Positions 25,360 through 34,935 of a stretch of DNA of 64,000 bases are shown here, one piece after another. The DNA comes from Gammaproteobacteria bacterium (lineage in GTDB: Bacteria; Pseudomonadota; Gammaproteobacteria; Ga0077536). Made by a program: the position numbers and the translations under genes. The first letter of the stretch is position 1; every line of letters begins with the position of its first letter. The stretch lies in the NCBI GenBank assembly GCA_024235015.1, contig JACKNG010000002.1, forward strand, positions 620,001 through 684,000, written 5' to 3'. A model generated the notes under the pieces. That model had not been told where the DNA came from and did not search any database. It was given only the letters and a program-made list of their open reading frames with translations.

Positions 25360-26649
25360 ATGACCACGCCCCAGTTCCTGCCGCCGGCCGTCCACATCAA
25401 CCTCAACGTACGCGGCCTCGAACCCTCGCCGACGGTGAGCATCAACGAGCGCAGCAAGGCGTTGCGCACGGCCGGCCGGCAGGTCTACGCGCTCGGCCTC
25501 GGCCAATCGCCGTTCCCGGTGCCCGACATCGTGCAGCAGGCTCTGCGCGCACATGCCGGCGAGAAGGACTACCTGCCGGTCCGCGGCCTGCCCGCGCTGC
25601 GCGAAGCCATCGTCGACTACTACCGGCGTACCCAGGCGCTGGACTACTCGCCCGAGCACGTGCTGGTCGGCCCGGGGACCAAGGAGCTGATGTTCCTCAC
25701 CCAGCTCACCTACTACGGCGACCTGCTCATTCCGAGCCCGAGCTGGGTGTCCTACGCACCGCAGGCGCGCATCATCGGGCGCAACCTCGTCTGGCTGCCG
25801 ACCGCCATCGAGAGCGGCCTGGGGGTGACCCCCGAAGCGCTCGACCGGGTGTGCAGCGCCGACCCCGATCGCCCGCGCCTGCTCATCATCAACTATCCCG
25901 GCAATCCCACCGGCATGGTCTACAGCCCCGAGCAACTGGCGGCGATCGCCGCGGTGGCACGGCGCTACCGCGTGCTGGTGTTGTCCGACGAGATCTACGG
26001 CGGCCTCAACTTCACCGGCGACCACGTCTCCATCGCGCGCTACTACCCCGAGGGCACGATCATCAGCAACGGCTTGTCGAAGTGGTGCGGCGCCGGCGGC
26101 TGGCGGCTCGGCGCGTTCGTCTTCCCCGCCACCCTGGCCTGGCTGCACGGTGCCCTGGTCGCGGTGGCGAGCGAGACCTACACCTCGACCAGCGCGCCCA
26201 TCCAGTACGCCGCCGTGACCGGCTTCGGCGCGCACGCCGAGATCGAGGATTACCTGGACCGTTCGCGCGCCATCCTCGCCGCGCTGTGCGGCCATGCCTG
26301 GGCACGCCTGGAAGCGACCGGCGCCGAGCTGACCCGGCCCAAGGGCGGTTTCTACCTGTTCCCGAACTTCGAACCGCTGCGCGCCCGCCTCGCCGCGCGC
26401 GGGCTGGCCGACGGCGCCACGCTGTGCGAACGGCTGCTGGAAGAGACCGGGGTGGCGGTGCTGCCGGGCACCTGCTTCGGCCGCCCGCCGGAGGAGTTGT
26501 CGCTACGCCTGGCCTGCGTCGACTTCGACGGCAGCGCGGCGCTCGCAGCGGCCGCCACGACGGGAGACATCGACGAGGCCTTCCTGCACCGCTGGTGCGC
26601 GCCGGTGATGACGGCCGTCGAGCGGCTGTGCGAATGGGTGGCGCGGTAA
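25360..26649 (+). CDS. PLP-dependent aminotransferase, class I/II
   Basis: A 429-residue fold-type I aminotransferase. Visible features are the substrate/phosphate segment KDYLPVRGLPALREAI, NYPGNPTGM (Asn binding the cofactor ring region), SDEIYGGL, and the Schiff-base lysine Lys241 in SNGLSKWCGAGGWRLG. The partner amino acid is not evident; Ala, Asp or aromatic specificity are all possible. The start ATG follows a leader of about 30 bases from a possible TATAAG. The last 11 codons of this gene are duplicated downstream as part of a palindrome-bearing tandem repeat. Confidence 0.9.
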   Translation: MTTPQFLPPAVHINLNVRGLEPSPTVSINERSKALRTAGRQVYALGLGQSPFPVPDIVQQALRAHAGEKDYLPVRGLPALREAIVDYYRRTQALDYSPEHVLVGPGTKELMFLTQLTYYGDLLIPSPSWVSYAPQARIIGRNLVWLPTAIESGLGVTPEALDRVCSADPDRPRLLIINYPGNPTGMVYSPEQLAAIAAVARRYRVLVLSDEIYGGLNFTGDHVSIARYYPEGTIISNGLSKWCGAGGWRLGAFVFPATLAWLHGALVAVASETYTSTSAPIQYAAVTGFGAHAEIEDYLDRSRAILAALCGHAWARLEATGAELTRPKGGFYLFPNFEPLRARLAARGLADGATLCERLLEETGVAVLPGTCFGRPPEELSLRLACVDFDGSAALAAAATTGDIDEAFLHRWCAPVMTAVERLCEWVAR

Positions 26650-26863
26650 GCGACGAGGCGACGCTGCTGGGGACAGTTTACTTTTCACCGACGCCCGGCC
26701 CGCGGCGACGCGCCGTGCAAAAGTAAACTGTCACCAGTGCGCCGCGTCGAGCGGCTGCGCGAATGGGTGGCGCGGTAAGCGGCGAGGCGACGCCGAAGGG
26801 GACAGTTTACTTTTCACCGACGCCCGGCCCGCGGCGACCGCCGTGCAGAAGTAAACTGTCCCC
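26617..26863. repeat. Tandem duplication of gene 3' end plus class 2 palindrome
   Basis: A unit of about 129 bases is present twice. Each contains the last codons and stop of the aminotransferase (26617-26651, copied at 26746-26780) followed by a long hairpin: GGGGACAGTTTAC... at 26669-26685 with its complement at 26719-26735, and again at 26798-26814 with 26847-26863. The arms belong to the same family as those near the RAYT gene at 57.8-58.7 kb. Confidence 0.75.
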
Positions 26864-26889
26864 AGTGCGCCGCGCGCCGTGCGCCCGCC

Positions 26890-27741
26890 TCAGGGCGAAC
26901 CCGCGGCGGGATGTGCCACCCGTGCAATCTCGATCGACGCCCCCGGCTGCCCGCGCGACAACTCCTCGATGCCGCCGTCGTAGACCAGGCAGAAGAGGTC
27001 GCGGCCGTCGGCGCCGCCGAGCTGGCAGGCGATGGCCGCGCGCGGGCGCACGTCGACCTGGGCGATGACGCTGCCGGCCGGGTCGAGCTGGACGAACAGC
27101 CCGCCCATGGCGCCGGCCACCCACACGTTACCGGCGGCGTCGAGGCAGATGCCGTCGGGGATCAGCTCCGGCAACTCGGCCAGCACGCGCTGCCCGGACA
27201 GGCTGCCGTCGGCGGCGATGTCGAAGGCCGACACGCGGTGGCCGAAGGACTCCGCCACCACCAGGGTGCTGCCGCTGTCGGTGATCAGCATGCCATTGGG
27301 GAAATCGAGACCGGTGGCGACGTGGCGGTGGCTGCCGTCGGGCTCGACCAGGGTGATCTCGGCGGTCTTCGGCTCGGCGTCGTTGAACAGGTCGTAGCCC
27401 ATGTTGCCGACGTAGGCGCGCCCCTGCCCGTCGACCACCATGTCGTTGAGCTCGGCCGCGACGCTCGCCGCGAGGTCGGCGTGCAGCACCAGGCGCCCGC
27501 CCTCGAGGCGGTACAGCCGGCGATCGATCATCGACACCACCAGCGGCGTGCCGTCCGGCAGGAAACCGAGCCCGGACGGGCGTTGCGGTACCTCGACGAT
27601 GGCCTCGCGCGTACCGTTGGCGGCGACGGCGTAGACGGTGTGCGCCCAGATGTCGGACACCCACAGGCGGCCGTCGTGCCAGCGCGGCCCTTCGAGAAAG
27701 ACGAAATCGCCGGCGAACGGCGTGCTCTGGTAATGCTGCAT
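26890..27741 (-). CDS. SMP-30/gluconolactonase-like beta-propeller protein
   Basis: A 283-residue member of the SMP-30/gluconolactonase/LRE-like family. Characteristic blocks are the N-terminal FLEGPRW (metal-ligand Glu), ELNDMVVDGQGRAYVGNMG (Asn ligand), and GLDFPNGMLITDSGSTLVVAESF, with PDGICLDAAGNVWVA late in the chain (Asp ligand). Such proteins bind a divalent metal and usually hydrolyse lactones. GGGGGAG sits six bases before the ATG. Substrate not readable; no sugar pathway genes are adjacent. Confidence 0.88.
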   Translation of the reverse strand: MQHYQSTPFAGDFVFLEGPRWHDGRLWVSDIWAHTVYAVAANGTREAIVEVPQRPSGLGFLPDGTPLVVSMIDRRLYRLEGGRLVLHADLAASVAAELNDMVVDGQGRAYVGNMGYDLFNDAEPKTAEITLVEPDGSHRHVATGLDFPNGMLITDSGSTLVVAESFGHRVSAFDIAADGSLSGQRVLAELPELIPDGICLDAAGNVWVAGAMGGLFVQLDPAGSVIAQVDVRPRAAIACQLGGADGRDLFCLVYDGGIEELSRGQPGASIEIARVAHPAAGSP

Positions 27742-28144
27742 GTGCGCTCCCCCCGGATGACCCGGTCGACCTTAGATGAAGGTGTCGGAACGCCGCAAGC
27801 GTGCCGCCGCGGGGGGCCGGGCGACGACTATCGGATTCGTCCTACGCCGATCACGCCGTGGTGGCATCGATCGTCCGGCGGGCCCTGTGCAGAATCCAAG
27901 CACACGCCCGCGTACGGCGCGCCATGAACCCGGGGAGGGCGGCGCGGCACGGCCCGGGTGTAGTTGCCCGCCGTCACGGCGGCGACATGGAGGCGGTACC
28001 TGCATGCGGCTCCCGGCCGCTGCCGCGAGGGGAGATTGAGGGGCGGCCGCGAGGCCCGCCCCGACCCGCGCTGGCGGCCCCGATCCGACGCCGGCATCGC
28101 ACGGTGCGGCCGCGGCCGCTTCCCTTGCACGGGGCACACGTCAA
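27742..28144. other. Intergenic region between divergent SMP-30 and MMPL genes
   Basis: About 400 GC-rich bases between divergent genes, presumably holding both promoters. I find no convincing gene, palindrome of note or recognisable -10/-35 pair. Confidence 0.45.
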
Positions 28145-30550
28145 ATGAGCATCCGACATCGCATCGCCGCACTGGTCATCGGCTACCGGCACATCTCCCT
28201 CGCCATCCTCATGGCGATCACCGCGTTCTTCCTCTACGGCCTCAAGGACGTCGAGATCCGCACCATCTTCTCCGACCTGTTCCCGAAGGATCACCCCTTC
28301 GTGCAGACCTTCCAGGATCACCGCAACTTCGGTAATCCGCTCACCATCACCATCATGATCAAGAACAAGCATGGTGACATCTACAACCACGAGACGCTGA
28401 ACAAGGTCTGGCGCATGACGCGCGACATCGACCTCGCGCCGTCGGTCGATCACGACCAGATCCTGTCGCTGGCCTCGGAGAAGGCGCGCTACGCCGAGGC
28501 CACCCCCTACGGCGTCGACATCAAGCCGATGATGGAAGACAGCGTGCCCGACTCGCCCGAGGCGATGGAGGAGTTCAAGCACCGCGTCGACCGCTCGAAC
28601 AACGTGCGCAAGTTCCTCATCTCGGAGGACGAAACCGCGACCCTGCTCACCGCGACCTTCATCGAGTTCAGCCTCGACTACGGCAAGACCTTCGACTACG
28701 TGCAGAAACTGGTCGAACGCGAACGCGACGAGAACCACGAGATCTACGCCGCCGGCCAGCCCATGCTGACCGGCTGGGTCTACACCTACCAGGTGCAGAT
28801 GCTGACCATCTTCGCCATCACCGCGACCCTGCTCATCGTTTCGCTCATCCTCTACATGCGTAACCTGCCGGGCGTGGTCGCGCCGATCGCGGTGTCGATC
28901 GTCGGCGGCATCTGGGGCTTCGGCCTGACCGGCTGGATCCACCAGCCCATCGAACCCCTCATCATGGTGGTACCGATGCTGCTCATCGCGCGCGCCTTCA
29001 GTCACTGCGTGCAGTACCTCGAGCGCTATTACGAGGTGCTCTACGAGGTCAGGGACAAGCGCAAGGCGGCGCAGATCTCGCTCGGCGTGATGATGGCGCC
29101 GGGCATCCTCGGCATCATCACCGACATGATGTGCCTGTTCCTGATCGCGGTCGCGCCGATCCCGGTCATGGAGCGTTTCGCCATCTTCTGCGGCTTCTGG
29201 GCCCTGGCCCTGATCCCGACCGACGTCTTCCTGTCTTCGATCCTGGCCTCCTACCTGCCGACGCCGAAGAACGTCGACGTCCTCACCGGCCACACCGACA
29301 AGGTCACCTGGCACACGCGGCTCATCGGCATCCTCAAGCGCGTCGCGAGCCTCAGCCACGGCAGCCGTGCGCCGCTGACCACGGCGGTGTTCGTCGTCAT
29401 CTTCGGCTTCGGTTTCTACACCCAGTCACTGATGCAGGTCGGCAACCCGGTCGAGGGCAGCAACCTGCTGTTCAACAATTCCGAGTTCAACACCGCGGTA
29501 CGTGCCATCAACTCGCACTTCCCCGGCCTGATGACGCTGGAAATCGTGTTCGAGGGCAAGGGCGGCAAGAAGGCCAACCGCATCCTGCAGGAATCCGAAA
29601 CCATGCAGGTCATGCACAAGATGCAGCGCCTGCTCGAATCCTACCCGCAACCCCCGGAAGCGACCCTGTCGTTTGCCGACTACCTGCCCGAGGCCAACCG
29701 CATCTTCGCCGGCGGCAACCCCAAGTGGGCGCCGATCGATCCCAACGACGAGGCGTCGAATGCCTCGGTCAACGCGTTGATGCTGGGCTCGAGTCCCAAG
29801 GCCTACAGCCACGTCATGGACTTCGGCCTGCAGAACGGCACCTTGTCGCTGTGGTACAAGAACAATAAGCAGGAAACGGTCGACGTCGCGCTCAAGCAGG
29901 CGCGTGAAGTGCTCAAGAAGGTCGGCATCGACCACAACGACTTCACCATCCGCATGGCGACCGGGGCGATCGCCCTGCAGCAGTCGGTCAACGACGTCGT
30001 CGCGCAGAACCGCCTGACCATCCTCGCCCTGCTCAACGGGCTGATGTTCGTGGTCTGCAGCTTCGCCTACCGGTCGCCGATGGCCGGCATCATCCTGCTG
30101 GTGCCGGTGAACCTGTCCAACGTGCTGCTCGATGCCACCATGGTGACGCTGGGCATCGGTCTCGACGTCAACAGCCTGCCGATCGCCTCGATCGGTATCG
30201 GCGTCGGCATCGACTACGGCATCTACCTGCTAAGCCGCATGTGCGAGGAGTTCCAGGACTCGCAGCACTACGGTGATGCCATCGATCGCGCCATCACCAC
30301 GTCCGGCAAGGCCATCACCTTCACCGCCACTATCGTGCTGATCTCGATCCTGCCGTGGTATTTCCTCTCGGACCTCAAGTTCCTGTCCGACATGGGCCTG
30401 CTGCTGGTCATGGTCATGACCATCAACATGGTGATCTCGCTGATGGTGCTGCCGCTGATGGTGTGGTGGATCAAACCGAAGTTCATTGCGTCCGAACATC
30501 AACTCATCTCCGAGAAGATCGATTACGCCGAGCACGCCGCCACGGTATGA
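28145..30550 (+). CDS. MMPL/RND-superfamily exporter
   Basis: An 801-residue inner-membrane transporter with the RND plan: helix 1 near residues 18-36, a large periplasmic loop (about 40-215), a block of five helices (about 215-395), a second loop (about 425-610), and a second block of five helices with IASIGIGVGIDYGIYLLSR, the conserved proton-relay type segment. The length and MMPL-like layout fit exporters of lipids or hydrophobic compounds (HpnN-like or mycobacterial MmpL relatives). No membrane-fusion protein is adjacent. A DUF1329 gene, a frequent companion, lies 5 kb upstream. Confidence 0.9.
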   Translation: MSIRHRIAALVIGYRHISLAILMAITAFFLYGLKDVEIRTIFSDLFPKDHPFVQTFQDHRNFGNPLTITIMIKNKHGDIYNHETLNKVWRMTRDIDLAPSVDHDQILSLASEKARYAEATPYGVDIKPMMEDSVPDSPEAMEEFKHRVDRSNNVRKFLISEDETATLLTATFIEFSLDYGKTFDYVQKLVERERDENHEIYAAGQPMLTGWVYTYQVQMLTIFAITATLLIVSLILYMRNLPGVVAPIAVSIVGGIWGFGLTGWIHQPIEPLIMVVPMLLIARAFSHCVQYLERYYEVLYEVRDKRKAAQISLGVMMAPGILGIITDMMCLFLIAVAPIPVMERFAIFCGFWALALIPTDVFLSSILASYLPTPKNVDVLTGHTDKVTWHTRLIGILKRVASLSHGSRAPLTTAVFVVIFGFGFYTQSLMQVGNPVEGSNLLFNNSEFNTAVRAINSHFPGLMTLEIVFEGKGGKKANRILQESETMQVMHKMQRLLESYPQPPEATLSFADYLPEANRIFAGGNPKWAPIDPNDEASNASVNALMLGSSPKAYSHVMDFGLQNGTLSLWYKNNKQETVDVALKQAREVLKKVGIDHNDFTIRMATGAIALQQSVNDVVAQNRLTILALLNGLMFVVCSFAYRSPMAGIILLVPVNLSNVLLDATMVTLGIGLDVNSLPIASIGIGVGIDYGIYLLSRMCEEFQDSQHYGDAIDRAITTSGKAITFTATIVLISILPWYFLSDLKFLSDMGLLLVMVMTINMVISLMVLPLMVWWIKPKFIASEHQLISEKIDYAEHAATV

Positions 30551-30555
30551 CCGTC

Positions 30556-30585
30556 GCGGGCGTGACGCCTGGTCGTCACGCCCGC
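30556..30585. terminator. Hairpin between convergent MMPL and PilZ genes
   Basis: Perfect 12-base stem GCGGGCGTGACG / CGTCACGCCCGC with a 6-base loop, exactly between two convergent stop codons. Probably a shared terminator, though neither side has a T-run. Confidence 0.6.
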
Positions 30586-30589
30586 GGCC

Positions 30590-31552
30590 TCAACCGTTTC
30601 CCATCGCGACAGGCGCCGCCCCGCGGGGCGGCGCCTGCAGCGCGAGCGCACGAATGACCTCGCCGAGCTGCGCGCGCAGCGCATCGTCGGCATGTTCGAA
30701 AGCCAGTCCGACCCGGTACAACTCCACCCCGTCCTCGGCCTCGCAGGCCTGGTGGACGACCCGCGCCCGCAGCTCCAGGGTGCGCGCGGTATCGGCACTG
30801 GACAGCACGATGAGGATGGTCTGCTGCAGCTCGAGCGGATCGGGCACGACCAGCTGCAGGCCACCGGCCGAAATGTCCTCCAGGGTCGCGCGCAGCTCAC
30901 CCGCATCGCCGTATTCGATCTCCAGCCGTTGCACCAGGCGCGGCTCGACGCGGCGACCGTCGCCATCGGGCTGTTCGAGCAGGATCTCGAGCACGCGACG
31001 GAAACGCGGCTCGTCGGCCGGGTCGAGGCCGACGAAACGCAGCCCGTATTCCTCGATTTCGCCGATCCGGGTGCGCCGCAGGACCTCGGCGCGAACCGGG
31101 ATCTCGCGCTCGAAACCGGCCGGCAGTTCCAACCAGACGTGCTCGCCGGGAGCGGCCGGCATGGCCGGGCAGCGCAGGGCGGCGCCGCCCCAGGAGATGT
31201 TGCGCAGCTCCGCCGGCACGCGCCGGGTGCGGGCATCGTCCTGCACGGCGACCGCCGTATGCAGGTTGATGCGGTGTTGGCGACGCAGGTCGGCGGCCGC
31301 CGCCGGCGCGTCCCCGCTCGCCGGCGGCAGGGCGATGCGCACCAGCGCCAGCGCTTCGTCGAGCGGCGTCAGCGCCGCCGCCGCGCGCGAGTCGAGGTGC
31401 CGCGCGGACAAGTCCATGGCCACCGAGCCGAAACGCTCGCGGTGGTCGGCGACACTGGTGGCGAGCAGGCGCACGCAGGCGAGCAGCTCGTCGCGGCTGG
31501 CCTCCTCCAGCGGGGCGGAGGGCGGCCCGGCTGGTTGCGGGGCTTTCGACAT
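30590..31552 (-). CDS. Tandem PilZ-domain protein
   Basis: A 320-residue cytoplasmic protein. Residues 1 to about 85 are helical. The first PilZ-like domain (about 88-195) shows RRQHRINLHTAV and NISWGGAALR; the second (about 205-305) shows RLEIEYGD...LEDISAGGLQLV. The first has the Arg-x-x-x-Arg and (D/N)-x-S-x-x-G motifs of c-di-GMP binding; the second keeps D-x-S-x-x-G but its Arg motif is weaker. Likely a c-di-GMP receptor. The 3' end contains a perfect 28-base palindrome (30610-30637). Confidence 0.82.
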   Translation of the reverse strand: MSKAPQPAGPPSAPLEEASRDELLACVRLLATSVADHRERFGSVAMDLSARHLDSRAAAALTPLDEALALVRIALPPASGDAPAAAADLRRQHRINLHTAVAVQDDARTRRVPAELRNISWGGAALRCPAMPAAPGEHVWLELPAGFEREIPVRAEVLRRTRIGEIEEYGLRFVGLDPADEPRFRRVLEILLEQPDGDGRRVEPRLVQRLEIEYGDAGELRATLEDISAGGLQLVVPDPLELQQTILIVLSSADTARTLELRARVVHQACEAEDGVELYRVGLAFEHADDALRAQLGEVIRALALQAPPRGAAPVAMGNG

Positions 31553-31783
31553 GCGGGAAACTTCGCTGGCGCACGACCGGTTGAGGAGTGATTACCGCCG
31601 GTTAGCGGCCATGTCTGGCCGCGACTTGACCCGGATCACGGCCGCACTGCTCGCCGCCGCCGCCGCCATGCACTACACTCGCGCCGCCGTGGGCCGGAAG
31701 ACGGGTCCCCCGCGGCCAGGCGCCACCGGCGGCTCATTCCCTTCGACCCCCACCCGTCACTCGTTCCCCGCGAGGTAGATTCC

Positions 31784-33955
31784 ATGCGGCGTCGCAGCCA
31801 ACTCGCCACCCGGCTCGCCCTGATCTTCGGCATTGCCTTCGTCACCTGTCTCGTTGCCTACGCCTTCCTCCAGCGCGAGATCAGCCACATCCAGGACACC
31901 CTCGAACGAGCCGTGACCGGCGGCTACGACATGCTCGGCTCGGCGCAGGAGCTGGAGAACCTGGTCACCGAGAGCGCCGCCAGCTTGCGCCGCCTGCGCA
32001 ACGATCCCGAGCACCACGTGCAGTACGCGCGCGATCACGATGCGCGCGCCTTCGCGCTCGAGATCGAGGCCTACGCGCGCAATGCCACCGATCCGGCGGC
32101 ACGCGCACTGGCTGGCGAGGCCGCCTCCCTGCACGGCGACTACCTGCTCGCGGTCGACGAACTGCTCGCCGCGCTGACCGCCGACGCCGTGCCGCTGGCC
32201 GGCCTCGAGGAGCAGGTCGGCGAATTCGCCTTGCATGCCGACGAGGTCATCCGCGAGGCCGAGGCCGACATCGCCACCGAACACGAACTGCGTACCGCCG
32301 CGCTCGACATCGAACGGCGCCTGCACGACTACCTCGGTGCACCCGACGCGGTGCACGCGGCCAGCCTGGAGATCGCCCTGCGCACCCTCGAACACCGCCT
32401 CGTGCTGGCCGCCACGCGCAACGGCCTGCACCCGCAGGCGCCCTTCCTCACCACCCTGCGCGAGCAGTTGCGCACGCTGCGCCACACCGCCCGCGAGGCG
32501 CTCGAACGCCAGCGCGACGTCGACACCGCGCTCGGCGTGGTCTACGCCCGCCGCGACCAACTCCGCGCCCTCATCCACGATCGCCTCGGCGGCGCCGCGC
32601 GCAGCCAGGTCGAGCGCGCCGAGCACGCCGTCGGCGAGCGCATCGTGCAGGCGCGCGCCCGCGTCACCCTGCTGCTGTCGGCCATGATCCTGCTCTGCGC
32701 CGGGGCGGCGTGGGCGGTGGTGCGCAATTTCCTGCGCCCGGTCAGCCAGCTGGTGGTGGCGCTGCGCAGCGCTGGCCGCGGCGATCTCGCCCAGCGCGTC
32801 AACCTGCGCGCCAAGAACGAACTCGGCGAGATCGGTGCAGCCTTCAACGACATGGCCGCCCGCCTCGAACGCGCCACGGTGTCGCGCGGCTACCTCGACC
32901 AGATCCTGACCGCGCTGCCCGGCGGCGTCATCGTGCTCGACGGCAGCCTGGCCATTCTCAAGATCAATCCCGGCGGCTGCGCCCTGTTCGGCGGCTGCGC
33001 GGCCGAGCTGGTGGGCGAGAACTTCGCGCGCCTGCTCGCCGATGCCGACGGCCGCGTGTGGTCGCCGGTGCCGGGCGAAACCGAGGAGCGTCGTATCAGC
33101 TGCGGCGGTACCCGGGCCGTGCAGGTGCTGGTCTCGGCCACCGCGCTCGGCGGCGGGGCGCCGGATGGCGCCGCCTACGTCTGCCACGTCACCGACATCA
33201 CGCGGCGCAAGGAAGCCGAGGAAGCACTGGCCCGCTCGCGCGACGAGTTGCGCGCCGCTTACGTCGCCCTGCAGCGCGTGCAGGAAGACGAACGCGCCCG
33301 CCTGGCGCGCGAAGTCCACGACGAGTTCGGCGCCATCCTCACCGTCATGGGCAACACGGTGTTCGCCCTCGACGACCTCACCGCCGACGAGGCGGAGAGG
33401 ACGCGCGTGCTGCTCGACCGCCTGCACGACATGGTGGCGCGCGCCTCGGCCGCCACCGAACGCATCGTCGACGGCCTGCACCCACCGATCCTCGACCACT
33501 TCGGACTGTCGGCGGCGCTCGAGTGGTACGTCGACGATTTCAAGGCGCGCTCCGGGCTGGCCTGCTCGCTCAAGCTCGGCACGGTGCCGGAACTTTCGCC
33601 CGAGCAATCGCTGGCCCTGTTCCGGGTGTTGCAGGAGGGCCTGACCAACGTCACCCGCCACGCCGAGGCGCGCCACGTGCAGGTCACGCTGGCGGCCGAC
33701 GACACCGAGGTCACCCTCAGCGTCGACGACGACGGCTGCGGCTTCACCGAGGCGCCGCCCGGCGGCGAGAGCCGCCACGGGTTGCGCGGCCTGGCCGAGC
33801 GCATGGCCAACCTCGGCGGCAGCTTCGCTGTCGACGGTCACGGCGAGGCCGGCGGCACGCACATCGTCGCGCGCCTGCCACTGGCAGCACGGCCGGGCGG
33901 TGAGCGGGCGCCGCTCTATGCCATCGATGGCGGCCGCGCCGGGGTCGGCACATGA
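31784..33955 (+). CDS. NarL-type sensor histidine kinase (HAMP-PAS-HisKA_3)
   Basis: A 723-residue kinase with a first membrane helix at about residues 9-28, a helical sensor region of about 265 residues, a second helix at about 293-313, HAMP at about 316-366, a PAS domain at about 375-480, and a HisKA_3 dimerisation domain with His512 in LAREVHDEFG. The HATPase domain shows the N-box EGLTNVTRHA near residue 618 and GCGF. Sensor ligand unknown. It overlaps the following regulator gene as ATGA, so the two are co-translated. Confidence 0.92.
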   Translation: MRRRSQLATRLALIFGIAFVTCLVAYAFLQREISHIQDTLERAVTGGYDMLGSAQELENLVTESAASLRRLRNDPEHHVQYARDHDARAFALEIEAYARNATDPAARALAGEAASLHGDYLLAVDELLAALTADAVPLAGLEEQVGEFALHADEVIREAEADIATEHELRTAALDIERRLHDYLGAPDAVHAASLEIALRTLEHRLVLAATRNGLHPQAPFLTTLREQLRTLRHTAREALERQRDVDTALGVVYARRDQLRALIHDRLGGAARSQVERAEHAVGERIVQARARVTLLLSAMILLCAGAAWAVVRNFLRPVSQLVVALRSAGRGDLAQRVNLRAKNELGEIGAAFNDMAARLERATVSRGYLDQILTALPGGVIVLDGSLAILKINPGGCALFGGCAAELVGENFARLLADADGRVWSPVPGETEERRISCGGTRAVQVLVSATALGGGAPDGAAYVCHVTDITRRKEAEEALARSRDELRAAYVALQRVQEDERARLAREVHDEFGAILTVMGNTVFALDDLTADEAERTRVLLDRLHDMVARASAATERIVDGLHPPILDHFGLSAALEWYVDDFKARSGLACSLKLGTVPELSPEQSLALFRVLQEGLTNVTRHAEARHVQVTLAADDTEVTLSVDDDGCGFTEAPPGGESRHGLRGLAERMANLGGSFAVDGHGEAGGTHIVARLPLAARPGGERAPLYAIDGGRAGVGT

Positions 33956-34599
33956 ACGCGCCGGCGCCGTTGCGCCTGCTGGTGGTCGACGACCACCCGC
34001 TGATCCGCCTGGGCCTGCGCCAGATCCTCGCCGATATCGACGACATCACCATCGCTGCCGAGGCGGCCTCGGGCATCGAGGGCGTGCGCTGCCTGGAGTC
34101 GACGCCGCTCGACATCGTCACCCTGGACATGGCCATGCCCGGGCGCAGCGGGGTGGAGATCCTGCGCCGCATGCGCACGGTGGCATCCGGCGTGCCGGTG
34201 CTCATCTACTCGCGCTTCCCCGAAGAACAGTATGCCCTGCGTGCCCTGCGCGCCGGCGCCGCCGGCTACCTCATGAAGAGCGCGGCACCGAGCGAGGTGG
34301 TCAGCGCCCTGCGCCGGGTCGCCCGCGGCGAACGCTACCTGTCGCCGCGCATGGCGCGCCAGGTCGCCGACGATCCCCAGCGCATCCACGATCACGACCG
34401 CCTGTCCAACCGCGAATTCGAGATCCTGCGCCTGCTCGCCACCGGGCACACGGTGTCGCGCATCGCCGCCGATCTGTCGCTCAGCATCAAGACCGTCAGC
34501 ACCCATCGCACCCGCCTGCTCAAGAAGCTCGGCCTCACCAGCACCGCCGACCTGGTGCACTACGCCATCGAGCAGGGCCTCGACGACACCCAGACCTGA
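33952..34599 (+). CDS. NarL/LuxR-type response regulator
   Basis: A 215-residue regulator with a receiver domain (VVDDHPLIRLGL at the start, phosphoacceptor Asp59 in IVTLDMAMPG, Lys in YLMKS) and a LuxR-type helix-turn-helix from about residue 145 (LSNREFEILRLLATGHTVSRIAADLSLSIKTVSTHRTRLLKKLG). Partner of the kinase whose stop it overlaps. Its targets cannot be told from the window. Confidence 0.93.
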   Translation: MNAPAPLRLLVVDDHPLIRLGLRQILADIDDITIAAEAASGIEGVRCLESTPLDIVTLDMAMPGRSGVEILRRMRTVASGVPVLIYSRFPEEQYALRALRAGAAGYLMKSAAPSEVVSALRRVARGERYLSPRMARQVADDPQRIHDHDRLSNREFEILRLLATGHTVSRIAADLSLSIKTVSTHRTRLLKKLGLTSTADLVHYAIEQGLDDTQT

Positions 34600-34935
34600 G
34601 CGGGTGTCCCAGAGGACAAACAACGCCTGCTACGGCGCGCCCTGCACGCGCCGTCGAGGGCGACGAGCCCGCGTCGGCTCGACATGCCCCCCCACACCGT
34701 GCCGGCCGCCCGCAGGGCGCGACTCGCGACGACATTCATCGGGTAAGAAACCGCTGAGCGCCGCGACCACGGCGCCGAAACCGCTAAGGTTTCACGCTTT
34801 GCCGCGGAACCCGGCGCCACACCGACTGGGCCGTGCACCCGATCACGGGCGAGGTCGCCGCGATTGCCCATAGTCCCCGCCTCGGCGCGCACGCCGCGTC
34901 GTCGAAGTAGAAGACCACGTAACGAGGAGGGACTC
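34600..34935. other. Intergenic region before the peptidoglycan-binding lipoprotein gene
   Basis: About 335 bases without a supported gene. It contains a 6-base inverted repeat GAAACC-GCTAA-GGTTTC (34777-34793) of unknown meaning and, at the right edge, the GAGGAGG ribosome site for the next gene. Confidence 0.45.
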
